DNA from: CAWCBG01 sp963793845
Lineage (GTDB): Bacteria; Acidobacteriota; Terriglobia; Terriglobales; Acidobacteriaceae
Direction: 5' to 3'
Assembly (NCBI GenBank): GCA_963793845.1
Contig: CAWCBG010000004.1
Location: 372,001-436,000, forward strand
DNA: 64,000 bases
Part shown: positions 19,164 to 27,440 of the stretch, piece after piece
Layout: each line of letters opens with the position of its first letter
How positions within the stretch are numbered: position 1 is the stretch's first letter
The notes under the pieces: generated by a model
The model's input: only the letters and a program-made list of their open reading frames with translations
Database searches by the model: none
What the model was told of the DNA's origin: nothing
Translations under genes and position numbers: made by a program

Positions 19164-20294
19164 TCAACCAGTCAGGATCTGGCCGAGTCCACCTTTAGCG
19201 GCGACTTCTACCTGCTCGTAGGTGCAGCTTCGCGGCCGTTTCTCAGGACGCCAGCGCAGGAACTTGGTTCCGTGGCGGAAGCGTCCTCCAGAAAAATGGT
19301 CGTATCGCACCTCGCAAACCAGCTCCGGTTTTAGAGCTTCCCATTCGCCGCTGCGCTCGGTGCTCCAGCGGCTGGGGCCGCCGGGCGCATGTCCGGTGAA
19401 GCCTTCGCCGCCCATATGTGGCCGCAGAATCGACTTCAGCTTCTTGCGCTCCAGAGCGGTGAAGCTGGACGAGAAGCCAACGTGATTCAACAGGCCACCG
19501 GCGTCGTACAGACCCAACAACAGCGACCCCACTTCCCCGCCCTTGCTGGCGTAGCGGAATCCGCCGACAACACAATCTGCAGTGCGAATGCGCTTGATCT
19601 TCCGCATGGCGGTTCGCTGGCCGGTGGCATAAGGGCAGTCGAGCTGTTTGGCTACCACTCCGTCGAAGCCGCTGGCGGCCAAGTCCGTCATCCAGCGCTT
19701 GGCGGTTTCACGGTCGCGAACCGCAGGCGACAGGCGCACCATCTTGCTCTTGCCTGCATGGTGGACGAACTGTACCAGGCGTTCACGGCGCTCGGCGAGC
19801 GGCATGTCCACCAACCGTTTGCCATGCTCATCTACCAGCAAATCGAAGAGTAAGTAGGTGGCAGGGCTTTCCGCGGAAAGTTTGCGGATGCGGCTCGCTG
19901 CCGGATGAATGCGGAGCAGAAGATCGTCAAAGGAAAGAGTCCCGTCCCGCAGGATGACGATTTCGCCGTCGAGAACAAATTGCTTCGCGGGCAACTGCTT
20001 CAGCGCTGCGACGATCTCGGGAAAATACCTGCCCAGCGGCTGACCCGCCTTCGACTGCAGCAAGACCTTATCGCCCTTGCGAAATGCCAGGCAGCGGAAG
20101 CCATCCCATTTAGGCTCATACTGCCAATTGTCGCCGGCAGGAATCTCGTCCACCAACTTTGCTTCCATCGGAGGATAAGGCGGCTGGATGGGCAGCGCAA
20201 TTGGCGGAAAATCCTGCTGCAGCTCTTCGGGGGCGATGGCGCCATCGGCCACCTTGTCGGCTCTTCGGCCCCGACTTGTAAGCTTGCGCGGCAC
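19164..20294 (-). CDS. ATP-dependent DNA ligase (LigC/LigD ligase-domain type)
   Basis: 376 residues with the adenylation domain of ATP-dependent ligases. Motif I Lys is in EPKWDGFRCLAF (about residue 62), motif III in FVLDGEIVI, motif IV in FDGVVAKQ, and motif V in MRKIKRIRTADCVVGGF. The C-terminal OB domain ends with CEVRYDHFSGGRFRHGTKFLRWRPEK. It lacks the polymerase and nuclease domains of full LigD, so it resembles stand-alone LigC used in repair. No Ku gene is adjacent. It is divergent from the polyprenyl synthase gene. Confidence 0.9.
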   Translation of the reverse strand: MPRKLTSRGRRADKVADGAIAPEELQQDFPPIALPIQPPYPPMEAKLVDEIPAGDNWQYEPKWDGFRCLAFRKGDKVLLQSKAGQPLGRYFPEIVAALKQLPAKQFVLDGEIVILRDGTLSFDDLLLRIHPAASRIRKLSAESPATYLLFDLLVDEHGKRLVDMPLAERRERLVQFVHHAGKSKMVRLSPAVRDRETAKRWMTDLAASGFDGVVAKQLDCPYATGQRTAMRKIKRIRTADCVVGGFRYASKGGEVGSLLLGLYDAGGLLNHVGFSSSFTALERKKLKSILRPHMGGEGFTGHAPGGPSRWSTERSGEWEALKPELVCEVRYDHFSGGRFRHGTKFLRWRPEKRPRSCTYEQVEVAAKGGLGQILTG

Positions 20295-20407
20295 GCCGAA
20301 TTAGATGCCACAATCCCGCAACTGTGCGACTCTAACTTTCTTTCCGTTTTCTGCGCGCTCCGCGCCGGTGAAAAGCTTCCTCCCATGATTGTTATACTTT
20401 CCTTTCC

Positions 20408-21289
20408 ATGCTGAAAAATATCCTGGAAGAAGGACGTATCGTCACCGATCAGGCGCTGGAGCGCCTTCTCCCACCTGCCACGCAATATCCGTCGTCGATT
20501 CACCAGGCGATGCGGCATAGCGTTTTTGCCGGCGGCAAGCGTCTCCGGCCCATTCTATGCATCGAAGCGGCACAGATGGTGGCCGGCTGCGTACCGACTG
20601 GTGTGGAAGATCTCGGGGCAGCGCTGGAGATGCTGCACACTTACTCGCTGATCCACGACGATCTTCCCGCGCTCGACAACGACGATCTGAGGCGCGGACG
20701 CCCGACTTGCCACAAGGCCTTCGGCGAGGCGACCGCAATCCTTGCTGGCGATGGCTTGCAGACGTTTGCGTATGAAGTGCTGGCGAACTTGCTGTGTCCT
20801 GCGGTGGCACGCGTGGCCATCATTGCCGAGATTGCGCACGCCACCGGGACCGTCGATGGCATGATCGGCGGACAGGTGATGGACCTGGAGGCCGAACATC
20901 AACATCCTGACGCACAGACGCTGGAGTACATTCACCGCTCCAAGACCGGAGCGCTGCTCACCGCCAGCGTAGTCACGGGAGGAATGTACGCGGGAGCCAG
21001 CGAATGGCAGGTGCTGAAGCTGCGCGAATTCGGCCAGAATATCGGGCTGGCTTTTCAAATCGTGGACGACGTCCTGGACGTCACCCAAACCTCGGAGCAG
21101 TTAGGCAAAACCGCCGGCAAAGACACCGCAACCGAAAAGGCTACGTATCCGTCGCTCTTCGGCATCGACGCTTCCATCAAGAAGGCGGACGAACTGGTAG
21201 CCGCCGCCAATGCCGCCCTGGATGAATTCGGCGGGCGCTCGGAGACACTGCGCGCGATAGCGCATTTTCTGGTGGAGCGCAAGAAATAG
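20408..21289 (+). CDS. ispA: Polyprenyl (farnesyl/geranylgeranyl) diphosphate synthase
   Basis: 293 residues, IspA-type trans-prenyltransferase. The first Asp-rich motif is DDLPALDNDD (a DDxxxxD type) near residue 83 and the second is QIVDDVLDV near residue 220. GGKRLRP and KTGALL are also conserved. It condenses IPP with DMAPP to short-chain isoprenoid diphosphates feeding quinone, undecaprenyl and terpenoid pathways. The gene is normally near xseB and dxs. xseB is 1.8 kb upstream and dxs is not in the window. Confidence 0.9.
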   Translation: MLKNILEEGRIVTDQALERLLPPATQYPSSIHQAMRHSVFAGGKRLRPILCIEAAQMVAGCVPTGVEDLGAALEMLHTYSLIHDDLPALDNDDLRRGRPTCHKAFGEATAILAGDGLQTFAYEVLANLLCPAVARVAIIAEIAHATGTVDGMIGGQVMDLEAEHQHPDAQTLEYIHRSKTGALLTASVVTGGMYAGASEWQVLKLREFGQNIGLAFQIVDDVLDVTQTSEQLGKTAGKDTATEKATYPSLFGIDASIKKADELVAAANAALDEFGGRSETLRAIAHFLVERKK

Positions 21290-21309
21290 TCTCGCCCGAA
21301 ACACAATCA

Positions 21310-21702
21310 TTACAGCGCGCCTGGCAGGTCGGTGTGGGTGAAGTCTTCGCCTTTGAATAGAAGCGGTTCGCTCAGCGACTTCGCAAGCGCATAAGCAAAA
21401 CAATCCCCGAAATTCAGTTTCGCCGGATGCCCGGAGCCTTTACCAAAATCGCGGTAGGCTTCCCGTGCGATCTTTGCCTGGACCTCCGTCACCGGTTCGA
21501 TAGTGATGCCGCCGACGCGAAGCAAGTCATCGAACCGGCGGCTCGCCACCGGGTCACGGCTGCTGTCAATGACCGCAGCCACTTCGACAAAATTCACCGC
21601 GGAAATTCGTGGGTGAATAGTCTCTTCAATGAGTTTCGCAAACTGGGCGGCCTCAGGCTCATCGCGCAAGATCGCGATGATTGCAGAGGTGTCGAGAATC
21701 AT
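21310..21702 (-). CDS. vapC: PIN-domain toxin (VapC family)
   Basis: 130 residues starting MILDTSAIIAIL, with the first metal-binding Asp at position 3. Further acidic residues are in INFVEVAAV-like AVNFVEVAAV, and the later KLNFGDCFAYALAK supplies the conserved Asp of the PIN site. VapC toxins are Mg2+-dependent RNases, often cleaving tRNA. Its ATG overlaps the stop of the upstream antitoxin by four bases, so the pair is translationally coupled. Confidence 0.88.
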   Translation of the reverse strand: MILDTSAIIAILRDEPEAAQFAKLIEETIHPRISAVNFVEVAAVIDSSRDPVASRRFDDLLRVGGITIEPVTEVQAKIAREAYRDFGKGSGHPAKLNFGDCFAYALAKSLSEPLLFKGEDFTHTDLPGAL

Positions 21703-21953
21703 CGGGGCAGGCCTTTCTCGTCATAGAGGAGATCGGCATGGTCGAGGGATCGAAATGGCTCCTTGAGGTGGGCCGCGCAGTCCTTTCCGATCGATACCAA
21801 TTGTTCCGCCACACTCGTCGCCCGCTGGCGCCGCAAGCGTCCAAGCCGCTCCCGAACGGCCTTCGTGACTGCTTCTGTCATGTTCTCGCCCGTAATTCTG
21901 CTTAGCTCCTCGACCAGGCTGTAAGTCTCTTCATTCTTGATGTTAAGAGCCAT
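21699..21953 (-). CDS. vapB: VapB-type antitoxin
   Basis: About 84 residues, beginning MALNIKNEETYSLVEELSRITGENMTEAV, the usual start of PSK-type VapB antitoxins whose N-terminus forms a small DNA-binding dimer. The C-terminal part (FRSLDHADLLYDEKGLP) is the toxin-binding tail. ATG 21953 is preferred over the frame start at 21971, which lies inside the operator. It should bind its own promoter and block VapC. Confidence 0.82.
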   Translation of the reverse strand: MALNIKNEETYSLVEELSRITGENMTEAVTKAVRERLGRLRRQRATSVAEQLVSIGKDCAAHLKEPFRSLDHADLLYDEKGLPR

Positions 21954-21962
21954 AGTCCACCT

Positions 21963-21989
21963 GTATACCATCTATATCTACCAGTATAC
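21963..21989 (-). promoter_or_regulatory. Probable VapBC operator
   Basis: GTATACCAT occurs twice in direct orientation (21963-21971 and 21984-21992), 21 bases apart, or two helical turns. Each contains the palindrome GTATAC. The site is 10-35 bases before the vapB start. Confidence 0.6.
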
Positions 21990-22036
21990 CATAGCCTTTG
22001 AATCTTTCAAGATAAGGCATCCGTTATCATGCCTGC

Positions 22037-22801
22037 ATGAGCCAATCCCTTGATGTTCTAGCCATCGCCGCTCACCGCGACGACGTGGAGCAGACCTGTG
22101 GCGGCACCTTGCTGAAGATGGCGCGCAAGGGTGCGCGGACCGGCATACTCGATCTCACCCAGGGCGAGATGGGCACACGCGGCTCTGCCGAGGAGCGGGC
22201 AAAGGAAGCCGCGGAAGCCGCGCGCATCCTGCAAGTGGCATGGCGCGAAGCACTCGACATTCCCGATGGGCGGGTGGAAAACACGTACGCCAACCGCATC
22301 AAGATCGCGCGCGTCATTCGTGAGCGGCGACCGCGCGTAGTCATCCTTCCCTACTGGAAAGGCCGCCATCCCGATCACTACACCTGTTCGACCCTGGGCT
22401 ATGAAGCCTGCTTCCTGGCTGGGTTACGCAAGCTCGGGCATACCGACGCTACGGCCGATATTTCGCACGACGATACCGAAGCCCTACGCTCGCTCGCGCC
22501 ACATCGGCCCTTCAAGATCGTCTACGCCACGCTGTATTACGATGTGCGGCCTACCTTTGTCGTTGATATCACCGGCGAGTTCGAAGCCAAGCTGGAATCG
22601 CTTTTCGCCTACAAGACACAGTACAGCGATCAGGAAGCCGGCAAAGACGACTTCCCTGCCCATGCCGAGATTCGTGAGCGCATCGTGTCGATGGCGCACT
22701 TCTACGGGCAGCTTGCCGGCGTCCGCTACGGCGAGCCATTCTTCCAGAAAGAAGTTGGCTTGGTGGACGACCTCAGGTACGTGCCGGTAAAGTCGATCTG
22801 A
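22037..22801 (+). CDS. bshB1: Bacillithiol biosynthesis deacetylase BshB1
   Basis: 254 residues, PIG-L/LmbE family. The zinc motif near the N-terminus reads AAHRDDVEQTCGG (family: AHPDD), and the third ligand is in GRHPDHYTCS. ILDLTQGEMGTRG and the long C-terminal part (SLFAYKTQYSDQ, RYGEPFF) match BshB1, which deacetylates GlcNAc-malate in bacillithiol synthesis. bshA and bshC are not in the window. The Pro to Arg change in the first motif is unusual but leaves the His and both Asp. Confidence 0.85.
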   Translation: MSQSLDVLAIAAHRDDVEQTCGGTLLKMARKGARTGILDLTQGEMGTRGSAEERAKEAAEAARILQVAWREALDIPDGRVENTYANRIKIARVIRERRPRVVILPYWKGRHPDHYTCSTLGYEACFLAGLRKLGHTDATADISHDDTEALRSLAPHRPFKIVYATLYYDVRPTFVVDITGEFEAKLESLFAYKTQYSDQEAGKDDFPAHAEIRERIVSMAHFYGQLAGVRYGEPFFQKEVGLVDDLRYVPVKSI

Positions 22802-22811
22802 GCGTACCGTT

Positions 22812-22829
22812 ATGATATCGTGATATCAT
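22812..22829 (+). promoter_or_regulatory. Perfect inverted repeat, probable toxin-antitoxin operator
   Basis: ATGATATC (22812-22819) and GATATCAT (22822-22829) form a perfect 8-base inverted repeat with a 2-base centre, ending 22 bases before the antitoxin start. Ribbon-helix-helix antitoxins usually bind such sites. Confidence 0.65.
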
Positions 22830-22850
22830 CGCTAGTGAAAGGACTTTCCA

Positions 22851-23099
22851 ATGGCGCAACTCGTTGTCCGCAATGTGGAAAATGCGGTAAAACTGCGGCT
22901 GCAACGCCGCGCCCGGCGGAACGGCCGAAGTATGGAGGAAGAAGTCCGGGAAATTCTGCGGAACGCGGCGAGTCAAGAGGATGTTCCAGCGGGAGGCCTG
23001 GGCTCCGAAATTTCCTCCTTATTTGCCGAGACCGGTCTGATTACCGATATTTCTGAGCTAAGAGGACACAAAATCAAGCCCGCGACATTCGAAGCATGA
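22851..23099 (+). CDS. FitA-like ribbon-helix-helix antitoxin
   Basis: 82 residues. The N-terminal LVVRNVENAVKLRLQRRARRNGRSMEEEVREIL is a short ribbon-helix-helix (FitA/StbC type; quoted here in part as LVVRNVENAV and RSMEEEVREIL). The C-terminal acidic/hydrophobic part should wrap the PIN toxin. GAAAGGA lies at the ribosome-site position. Its stop overlaps the toxin ATG (ATGA). Confidence 0.8.
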   Translation: MAQLVVRNVENAVKLRLQRRARRNGRSMEEEVREILRNAASQEDVPAGGLGSEISSLFAETGLITDISELRGHKIKPATFEA

Positions 23100-23512
23100 T
23101 CATCCTGGACACAAACGTCCTTTCGGTGCTGATGCGCCAGTCGCCCGACAGCCAACTGGTGGCGTGGCTCGATGAGCAGCCCAGAACCTCTATCTGGACC
23201 ACATCCATCACGGTGCTGGAAATCCGCTTTGGGCTGGAGATCATGCCAGCTGGCAAACGCCGTATGCTGTTGTTACAGGCGTTTGAGGTTTTGCTCGACA
23301 AGTTGGAACATCGAATCGCCGTCTTCGACCTTGCCGCTGCGCAAGAAGCGGCTGATCTGATGGCCTTGCGGCACAAGAAGGGTCGTCCCGTGGATCTGCG
23401 GGACACGATGATCGCCGGTGTCGCACTCGCCAATCACGCCTCGCTGGTGACTCGCAATACGGCGCACTTTGAAGATACCGCGGTGCCGCTGATCAATCCC
23501 TGGAGCAGTTGA
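23096..23512 (+). CDS. FitB/VapC-like PIN-domain toxin
   Basis: 138 residues. MIILDTNVLSVLMR has the first catalytic Asp at position 5, SITVLEIRFGLEIMPAGKRR carries the central Glu, and RPVDLRDTMIAGVALANHASLVTRNTAHF supplies the later acidic residues (seen as LRDTMIAG). This is the FitB subgroup of PIN RNases. It is coupled to the FitA-like antitoxin by a 4-base overlap. Confidence 0.86.
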   Translation: MIILDTNVLSVLMRQSPDSQLVAWLDEQPRTSIWTTSITVLEIRFGLEIMPAGKRRMLLLQAFEVLLDKLEHRIAVFDLAAAQEAADLMALRHKKGRPVDLRDTMIAGVALANHASLVTRNTAHFEDTAVPLINPWSS

Positions 23513-23513
23513 G

Positions 23514-24173
23514 CTACACTCGCATCGCCACCGCTACTCCATCCCGCAGCGGAACGATGGTCGTGAACCAATCTTTAGACTCATAGAGCAAGCGGTTCAG
23601 TTCGACCACACCTCGGGTCGTCTGATCAGGTGCCTCGCCCGCTGCCAAATCGGGGTTTCCCGCCGCGTACGCGACCTTGCCGCTCCACAATGCGTTGTCG
23701 GAGATGAAGAGGCCGCCCCTGCGCACGCGTGCCGCAGCCATACGAAAGGCGCGTGGATAGTCATGCTTGTCGATATCGTTGAACAAGATATCAAACTGCT
23801 CCTTACGCTCGGAGAGCACCTCCAGCGCATCGCCTACGTGGACCTCGATGCGATCGGCGACGCCAGCCTGCTCGAAGTAGCGCTGGGCTTCGTCGGCGTT
23901 CGCGCGGCTGCCATCGGTGTAGTGGACCTTACCGCCTTCGCCGAGGGCGCGCGCCCACCAGATGGTCGAGTAGCCAATGGCCGAGCCCATCTCGAAGACC
24001 GTCTTCGCGTTGATGAGCCGGGCGTACTGATAGAACAACCGCCCGACGGCCGGACCGACGATGGGGATGTCGCGCTCTTTGGCCTGGCGCTCCATCTCGG
24101 TCAGGACGGGGTCGCGGGCGGGAAGCATCGCGTACAGATAGCTTTCAACTCGTTGATCGGTGAAAGAAGTCAT
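23514..24173 (-). CDS. SAM-dependent O-methyltransferase (class I, methyltransf_3)
   Basis: 219 residues of the caffeoyl-CoA/catechol O-methyltransferase type. Motif I is FEMGSAIGYSTIWWA (SAM-binding loop), followed by ADRIEVHVGDALEVL and the metal-binding FDILFNDIDKHDY. ISDNALWSGKV lies near the end. Members methylate small phenolic or other hydroxyl substrates. The substrate is unknown. It converges on the FitB-like gene with no gap. Confidence 0.82.
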   Translation of the reverse strand: MTSFTDQRVESYLYAMLPARDPVLTEMERQAKERDIPIVGPAVGRLFYQYARLINAKTVFEMGSAIGYSTIWWARALGEGGKVHYTDGSRANADEAQRYFEQAGVADRIEVHVGDALEVLSERKEQFDILFNDIDKHDYPRAFRMAAARVRRGGLFISDNALWSGKVAYAAGNPDLAAGEAPDQTTRGVVELNRLLYESKDWFTTIVPLRDGVAVAMRV

Positions 24174-24258
24174 AGTTTCGCTCTCATGTTTGACGGCCAG
24201 CCGCTCCGAGTCTTGCGTCCAGACAGAACCGGCGGCAAGTTACTGTGCCTTATGTTTC

Positions 24259-24969
24259 TCAGCTAATCGTCTGGCCGGGCTTCATCTCCAGCACTTTCGG
24301 ACCACCGGTGCCCAGCAGTTTCTCCAGATCGCTGGGGCGACCTGTAAGCATGGGAAACGTTCCGAAATGCATGGGGATCACGGTACTCGGTTGCAGCAAC
24401 TTGCAGGCGTAGGCTGCCTCGCGAGGGCTCATGGTGAAGTGATCGCCGATGGGCAGCATTGCGATCTCAGGTGCATATAGTTCGCGAATGATCTGCATAT
24501 CGCTAAAGACGTTGGTATCGCCGGCGTGGTAGAGCTTGACTCCGCCAGGCAGCTCGAGGACGTAGCCGCAGGCCTCGCCGCCATACACTATGCTGCCATC
24601 GTCTTCCTGAATGCCGCAGGAATGGACAGCGTGCGTCATCGTGATCTTGATACCGGCAACCGTCTGCGTGCCGCCCTTGTTCATCGGCGCGATCTGCTTG
24701 GCGCCCTTCTTGCCCATCCAGGCACAGAGCTCATAAATGCCCACCACGGTTGGATTATGCTGGCGCGCGATAGCCACAGCATCGCCAATATGATCCTGAT
24801 GGCCGTGGGTGCAGATCAGAATGTCCGCCTTCTTGACTTGCTTCTCGTTCTCCGGACACATGGGATTTCCCATCACCCAGGGATCGACTAGCGCTGTTAC
24901 ACCTTCTTTGGTCTCAATGCGAAAGGTGGCATGTCCCAGCCATGTGAGACGGTTTCCTTGCAGATTCAT
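24259..24969 (-). CDS. UPF0173-family metallo-beta-lactamase-fold hydrolase
   Basis: 236 residues with the metal motif THGHQDHIGD near residue 55, then YHAGDTNVFSDM, and PMHFGTFPML near the end. The opening LTWLGHATFRI is typical of the UPF0173/YtkL group. The reaction is unassigned for the family. It is probably a soluble Zn/Mn hydrolase. It is followed 85 bases later on the same strand by the O-methyltransferase gene. Confidence 0.85.
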   Translation of the reverse strand: MNLQGNRLTWLGHATFRIETKEGVTALVDPWVMGNPMCPENEKQVKKADILICTHGHQDHIGDAVAIARQHNPTVVGIYELCAWMGKKGAKQIAPMNKGGTQTVAGIKITMTHAVHSCGIQEDDGSIVYGGEACGYVLELPGGVKLYHAGDTNVFSDMQIIRELYAPEIAMLPIGDHFTMSPREAAYACKLLQPSTVIPMHFGTFPMLTGRPSDLEKLLGTGGPKVLEMKPGQTIS

Positions 24970-25110
24970 TGGACGTTCACTTCCTTTTGATACCCGCCAA
25001 GAATTCTAGGGAGTGACGGGCTGGACCGCAACAGGAGGCCTTAGCCAGGCCCGAGTTTTGCAGGGCGGGGCGAAAGTCATCCCCAGCTGACCGCCCCAGG
25101 AGTTGGCTGC

Positions 25111-25142
25111 AATAAATAAGGCCGAAGCGCGAGGCTCCGGCC
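25111..25142 (-). terminator. Rho-independent terminator of PEP-CTERM gene
   Basis: On the minus strand GGCCGGAGC pairs with GCTTCGGCC (25120-25142, one G-T pair) over a 5-base loop, then a T-rich run TTATTTATT. It lies 25 bases after the gene's stop. Confidence 0.75.
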
Positions 25143-25166
25143 TAAAGAGACAAAAGGCTTCCTACT

Positions 25167-25721
25167 CTATGCGTTGAGCTTGCGACGAATTACGCCAACG
25201 GCGCCAAGCATTCCGCTGCCCAACAGCAGCAACGAGGATGGCTCCGGAGTAGTGCCTCCACTGCCATAGGTCACGTCATCCATGATGAAAAAGTCAGGGG
25301 ACGGCGACAATACGTCGAACGAGGTAACCGTACCCGAATACCCTGATGCCAAGAAAGTCGGCACGTCGCTGGGTGCCAGCGTCGCCGATGTCCATACCAG
25401 GGTGGCGCCATCGTAGAGCTGGAACGTTACCGTGGCAAAATCGTATCCGGCGAACCACGCTCCCTGAAACACCTGGGGCGTATCGAACGTGAGCTTCGCG
25501 TCCGAGACAAAGTCGTAGACCCGGTTCGGATCCGAATGAGCAGTGTAGGGTGACTGGACTTCTCCGTAGTAGTTCCATTGCCCACCCCAAGTGATGCCGC
25601 CGTAACCGTCCGGAACGACCCCGTCCCCGACAAGGTCGTCGAAGGTAACGACGGTAGTGGCGGCGAAGCTGGTCATCGCGACCAGCAAAACAAACAATCC
25701 AAGCAAAGCGAGTTTCCGCAC
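25167..25721 (-). CDS. PEP-CTERM sorted surface protein
   Basis: 184 residues. Signal peptide LALLGLFVLLVAMTSFA, then a compact beta-rich domain (TTVVTFDDLVGDGVVPDGYGG opening seen as TFDDLVGDG) and the classic tail TTPEPSSLLLLGSGMLG, hydrophobic helix, IRRKLNA. Start is GTG 25721, supported by AGGAGG eight bases upstream. A sigma-54-like promoter sits about 50 bases before the start. PEP-CTERM proteins are cut by exosortase and linked to the surface or EPS. Confidence 0.88.
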   Translation of the reverse strand: MRKLALLGLFVLLVAMTSFAATTVVTFDDLVGDGVVPDGYGGITWGGQWNYYGEVQSPYTAHSDPNRVYDFVSDAKLTFDTPQVFQGAWFAGYDFATVTFQLYDGATLVWTSATLAPSDVPTFLASGYSGTVTSFDVLSPSPDFFIMDDVTYGSGGTTPEPSSLLLLGSGMLGAVGVIRRKLNA

Positions 25722-25772
25722 TTGAAGCCTCCTAACAGCACGGCCCTTACTGCTATAGCCTATCCTTCGGAA

Positions 25773-25788
25773 TGCAATTGCAATACCA
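25773..25788 (-). promoter_or_regulatory. Sigma-54-type (-24/-12) promoter
   Basis: Reading on the minus strand, TGGTATTGCAATTGCA matches the sigma-54 consensus TGGCAC-N5-TTGCW at the key GG (-24) and GC (-12) positions with exact spacing. It would start transcription about 40 bases before the PEP-CTERM GTG. Confidence 0.6.
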
Positions 25789-25981
25789 AACTCGAGAGGT
25801 GTAACCGTCTTGTTTTCAGCAGGTATCTGTCAACCGATAGTTGGTTTCTCATTAGTGCTGCAGGTTTCTGCACATGATTGTTACAAAAAAATCCCATTTT
25901 CGCGCCAAAAGTTGACACCTTCCGCTGAATCGTGGCTGCAAGAAAGGAGATGTTGACAAAGTAACTACTACTGTCCGGCGA

Positions 25982-26398
25982 CTAGATTCCGCTCGATCCG
26001 AACCCCTTCGCGCCACGTGCAGCATCACTCAGATCGCTCTCTGCGACCTCCCCAGCGAGGAAAGGATGTTCCAGCAGTTGGGCAATCTTGTCACCCGTTC
26101 GGATGGCGTAGCCTTTGTCCCCAAGGTTCTCGATCAGCACGATGATCTCGCCGCGGTAGCCCGCGTCGATTACGCCCGCATTGCACATCAGGCGCTGCTT
26201 GGCCATTCCGGAACGGGTCTTGATGATGCCGCCCGCCGCCGGAACAAATTCGATGGCGACGCCGGTGTGCACTCCAGCCATACCTCGGGCCGGGATGGTC
26301 AGGTCTTCACAGGAGTAAAGGTCGTAGCCGATGTCTTCGCCGGGATGGGCAACGGTAGGCAGGACAGCATTAGGAGAGAGCTTCTTCACTTTAAGCAT
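25982..26398 (-). CDS. dut: dUTP diphosphatase
   Basis: 138 residues, trimeric dUTPase. The five motifs are visible in order: GEDIGYDLYS, KTRSGMA, NAGVIDAGYRGEI (base-recognition and catalytic Asp), GDKIAQLL, and the C-terminal P-loop-like RGAKGFGSSG. It converts dUTP to dUMP and keeps uracil out of DNA. Confidence 0.95.
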   Translation of the reverse strand: MLKVKKLSPNAVLPTVAHPGEDIGYDLYSCEDLTIPARGMAGVHTGVAIEFVPAAGGIIKTRSGMAKQRLMCNAGVIDAGYRGEIIVLIENLGDKGYAIRTGDKIAQLLEHPFLAGEVAESDLSDAARGAKGFGSSGI

Positions 26399-26473
26399 GC
26401 CCCTCCATTTTGCCAGATCACACGACGTGGAAATTTCCTATGAGATTATGAAAGGCCCCACGGAGGTAGATGC

Positions 26474-27395
26474 TTGAGCGTACCGTCACCGTCCCGTAAA
26501 GCAATTCCCTTCTTCGATGAGGCCGCGGTTCGCCGGGTTCTGCGCATGGAAGACCTGATACCCGCCATGGAGCGCGCGTTGGTTGACTTCTCGACCGGCA
26601 AGGTCACTCAGCCCGTACGAATGGTGATCCCGGTTGAGGAGCACAGCGGATTCTTCGGCGTGATGCCGGTCGTCTACGACGATGTGATGGGCGCAAAACT
26701 GGTGACGCTGTATCCGGAAAATGCGCAGTTCGGATTGCCGACACACCTGGCGCTCATCGCCGTCTTCCGTGCCGAGACCGGAGAACCCATTGCGATGATG
26801 GATGGCCGGCTGATCACCGAGATGCGTACTGCAGCCGTCTCCGCGGTAGCCACGGAGCTTCTAGCGTCTGCCGGTGCGCGGCGACTGGCGATCTTTGGCA
26901 GCGGCGTGCAGGCGCGCGCCCATGCCCAGGCGTTGCGCCTGGTGCGTCCGTTCGACGAGATTCGTGTGTGGAGTCCCACTGCTGAACACGCGCGCCAGTG
27001 CGCCGCCGAGATCGGCGCGACCGCAACCTCGGCCGAAGATGCCGCTCGCCACGCGGATGTAGTCGTGACGGTAACTCATGCCTCAGAGCCGGTACTTCGG
27101 GGGGAGTGGATACAACCGGGCGCGCTCGTGCTTGCCGTCGGAGCGGTTGGCCCGACAAGGCGTGAAGTCGACAGCGACGTTATGCGAGGCGCGGTGATCG
27201 TCGACTCGCGCAGAAGCCGCGCTGCGAGAGTCAGGCGACATCCTGCTGGCGGGAGCGACGATCTACGCCGAACTCGGCGAACTGCTGGCGGGCATAATGC
27301 CAAAACCGAAAGGGGAGATCGTGGCTTGCAAGTCGCTTGGACTGGCGGTGGAGGACATCGCCGCCGCGAAGTTGGTGCTGGATCGTTTGGGATGA
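26474..27395 (+). CDS. Ornithine cyclodeaminase / mu-crystallin family enzyme, frameshifted near 27212
   Basis: Rossmann-fold family including ornithine cyclodeaminase, alanine dehydrogenase (archaeal type) and ketimine reductases. LVTLYPEN, RTAAVSAVATELLA, and the NAD loop IFGSGVQARAHAQAL (about residue 135) are clear. TTG 26474 is the start, with GGAGG seven bases before. The first frame runs on to 27409 with a nonsense tail. One extra base near 27212 hides the real C-terminus (SREAALRESGDILLAGA, then KSLGLAVEDIAAA), which ends at 27395. Substrate cannot be chosen from sequence. Confidence 0.8.
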
Positions 27396-27432
27396 AAAAA
27401 ATGGGGTAGCTGGCCCCAGCGCCAGCCACCCC
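27395..27432. terminator. Bidirectional terminator between convergent genes
   Basis: GGGGTAGCTGG (27403-27413) pairs with CCAGCCACCCC (27422-27432), 10 of 11 bases. An A-run just before it (27395-27400) gives the T-run for the minus-strand porin gene. Confidence 0.75.
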
Positions 27433-27440
27433 GGTCACAG

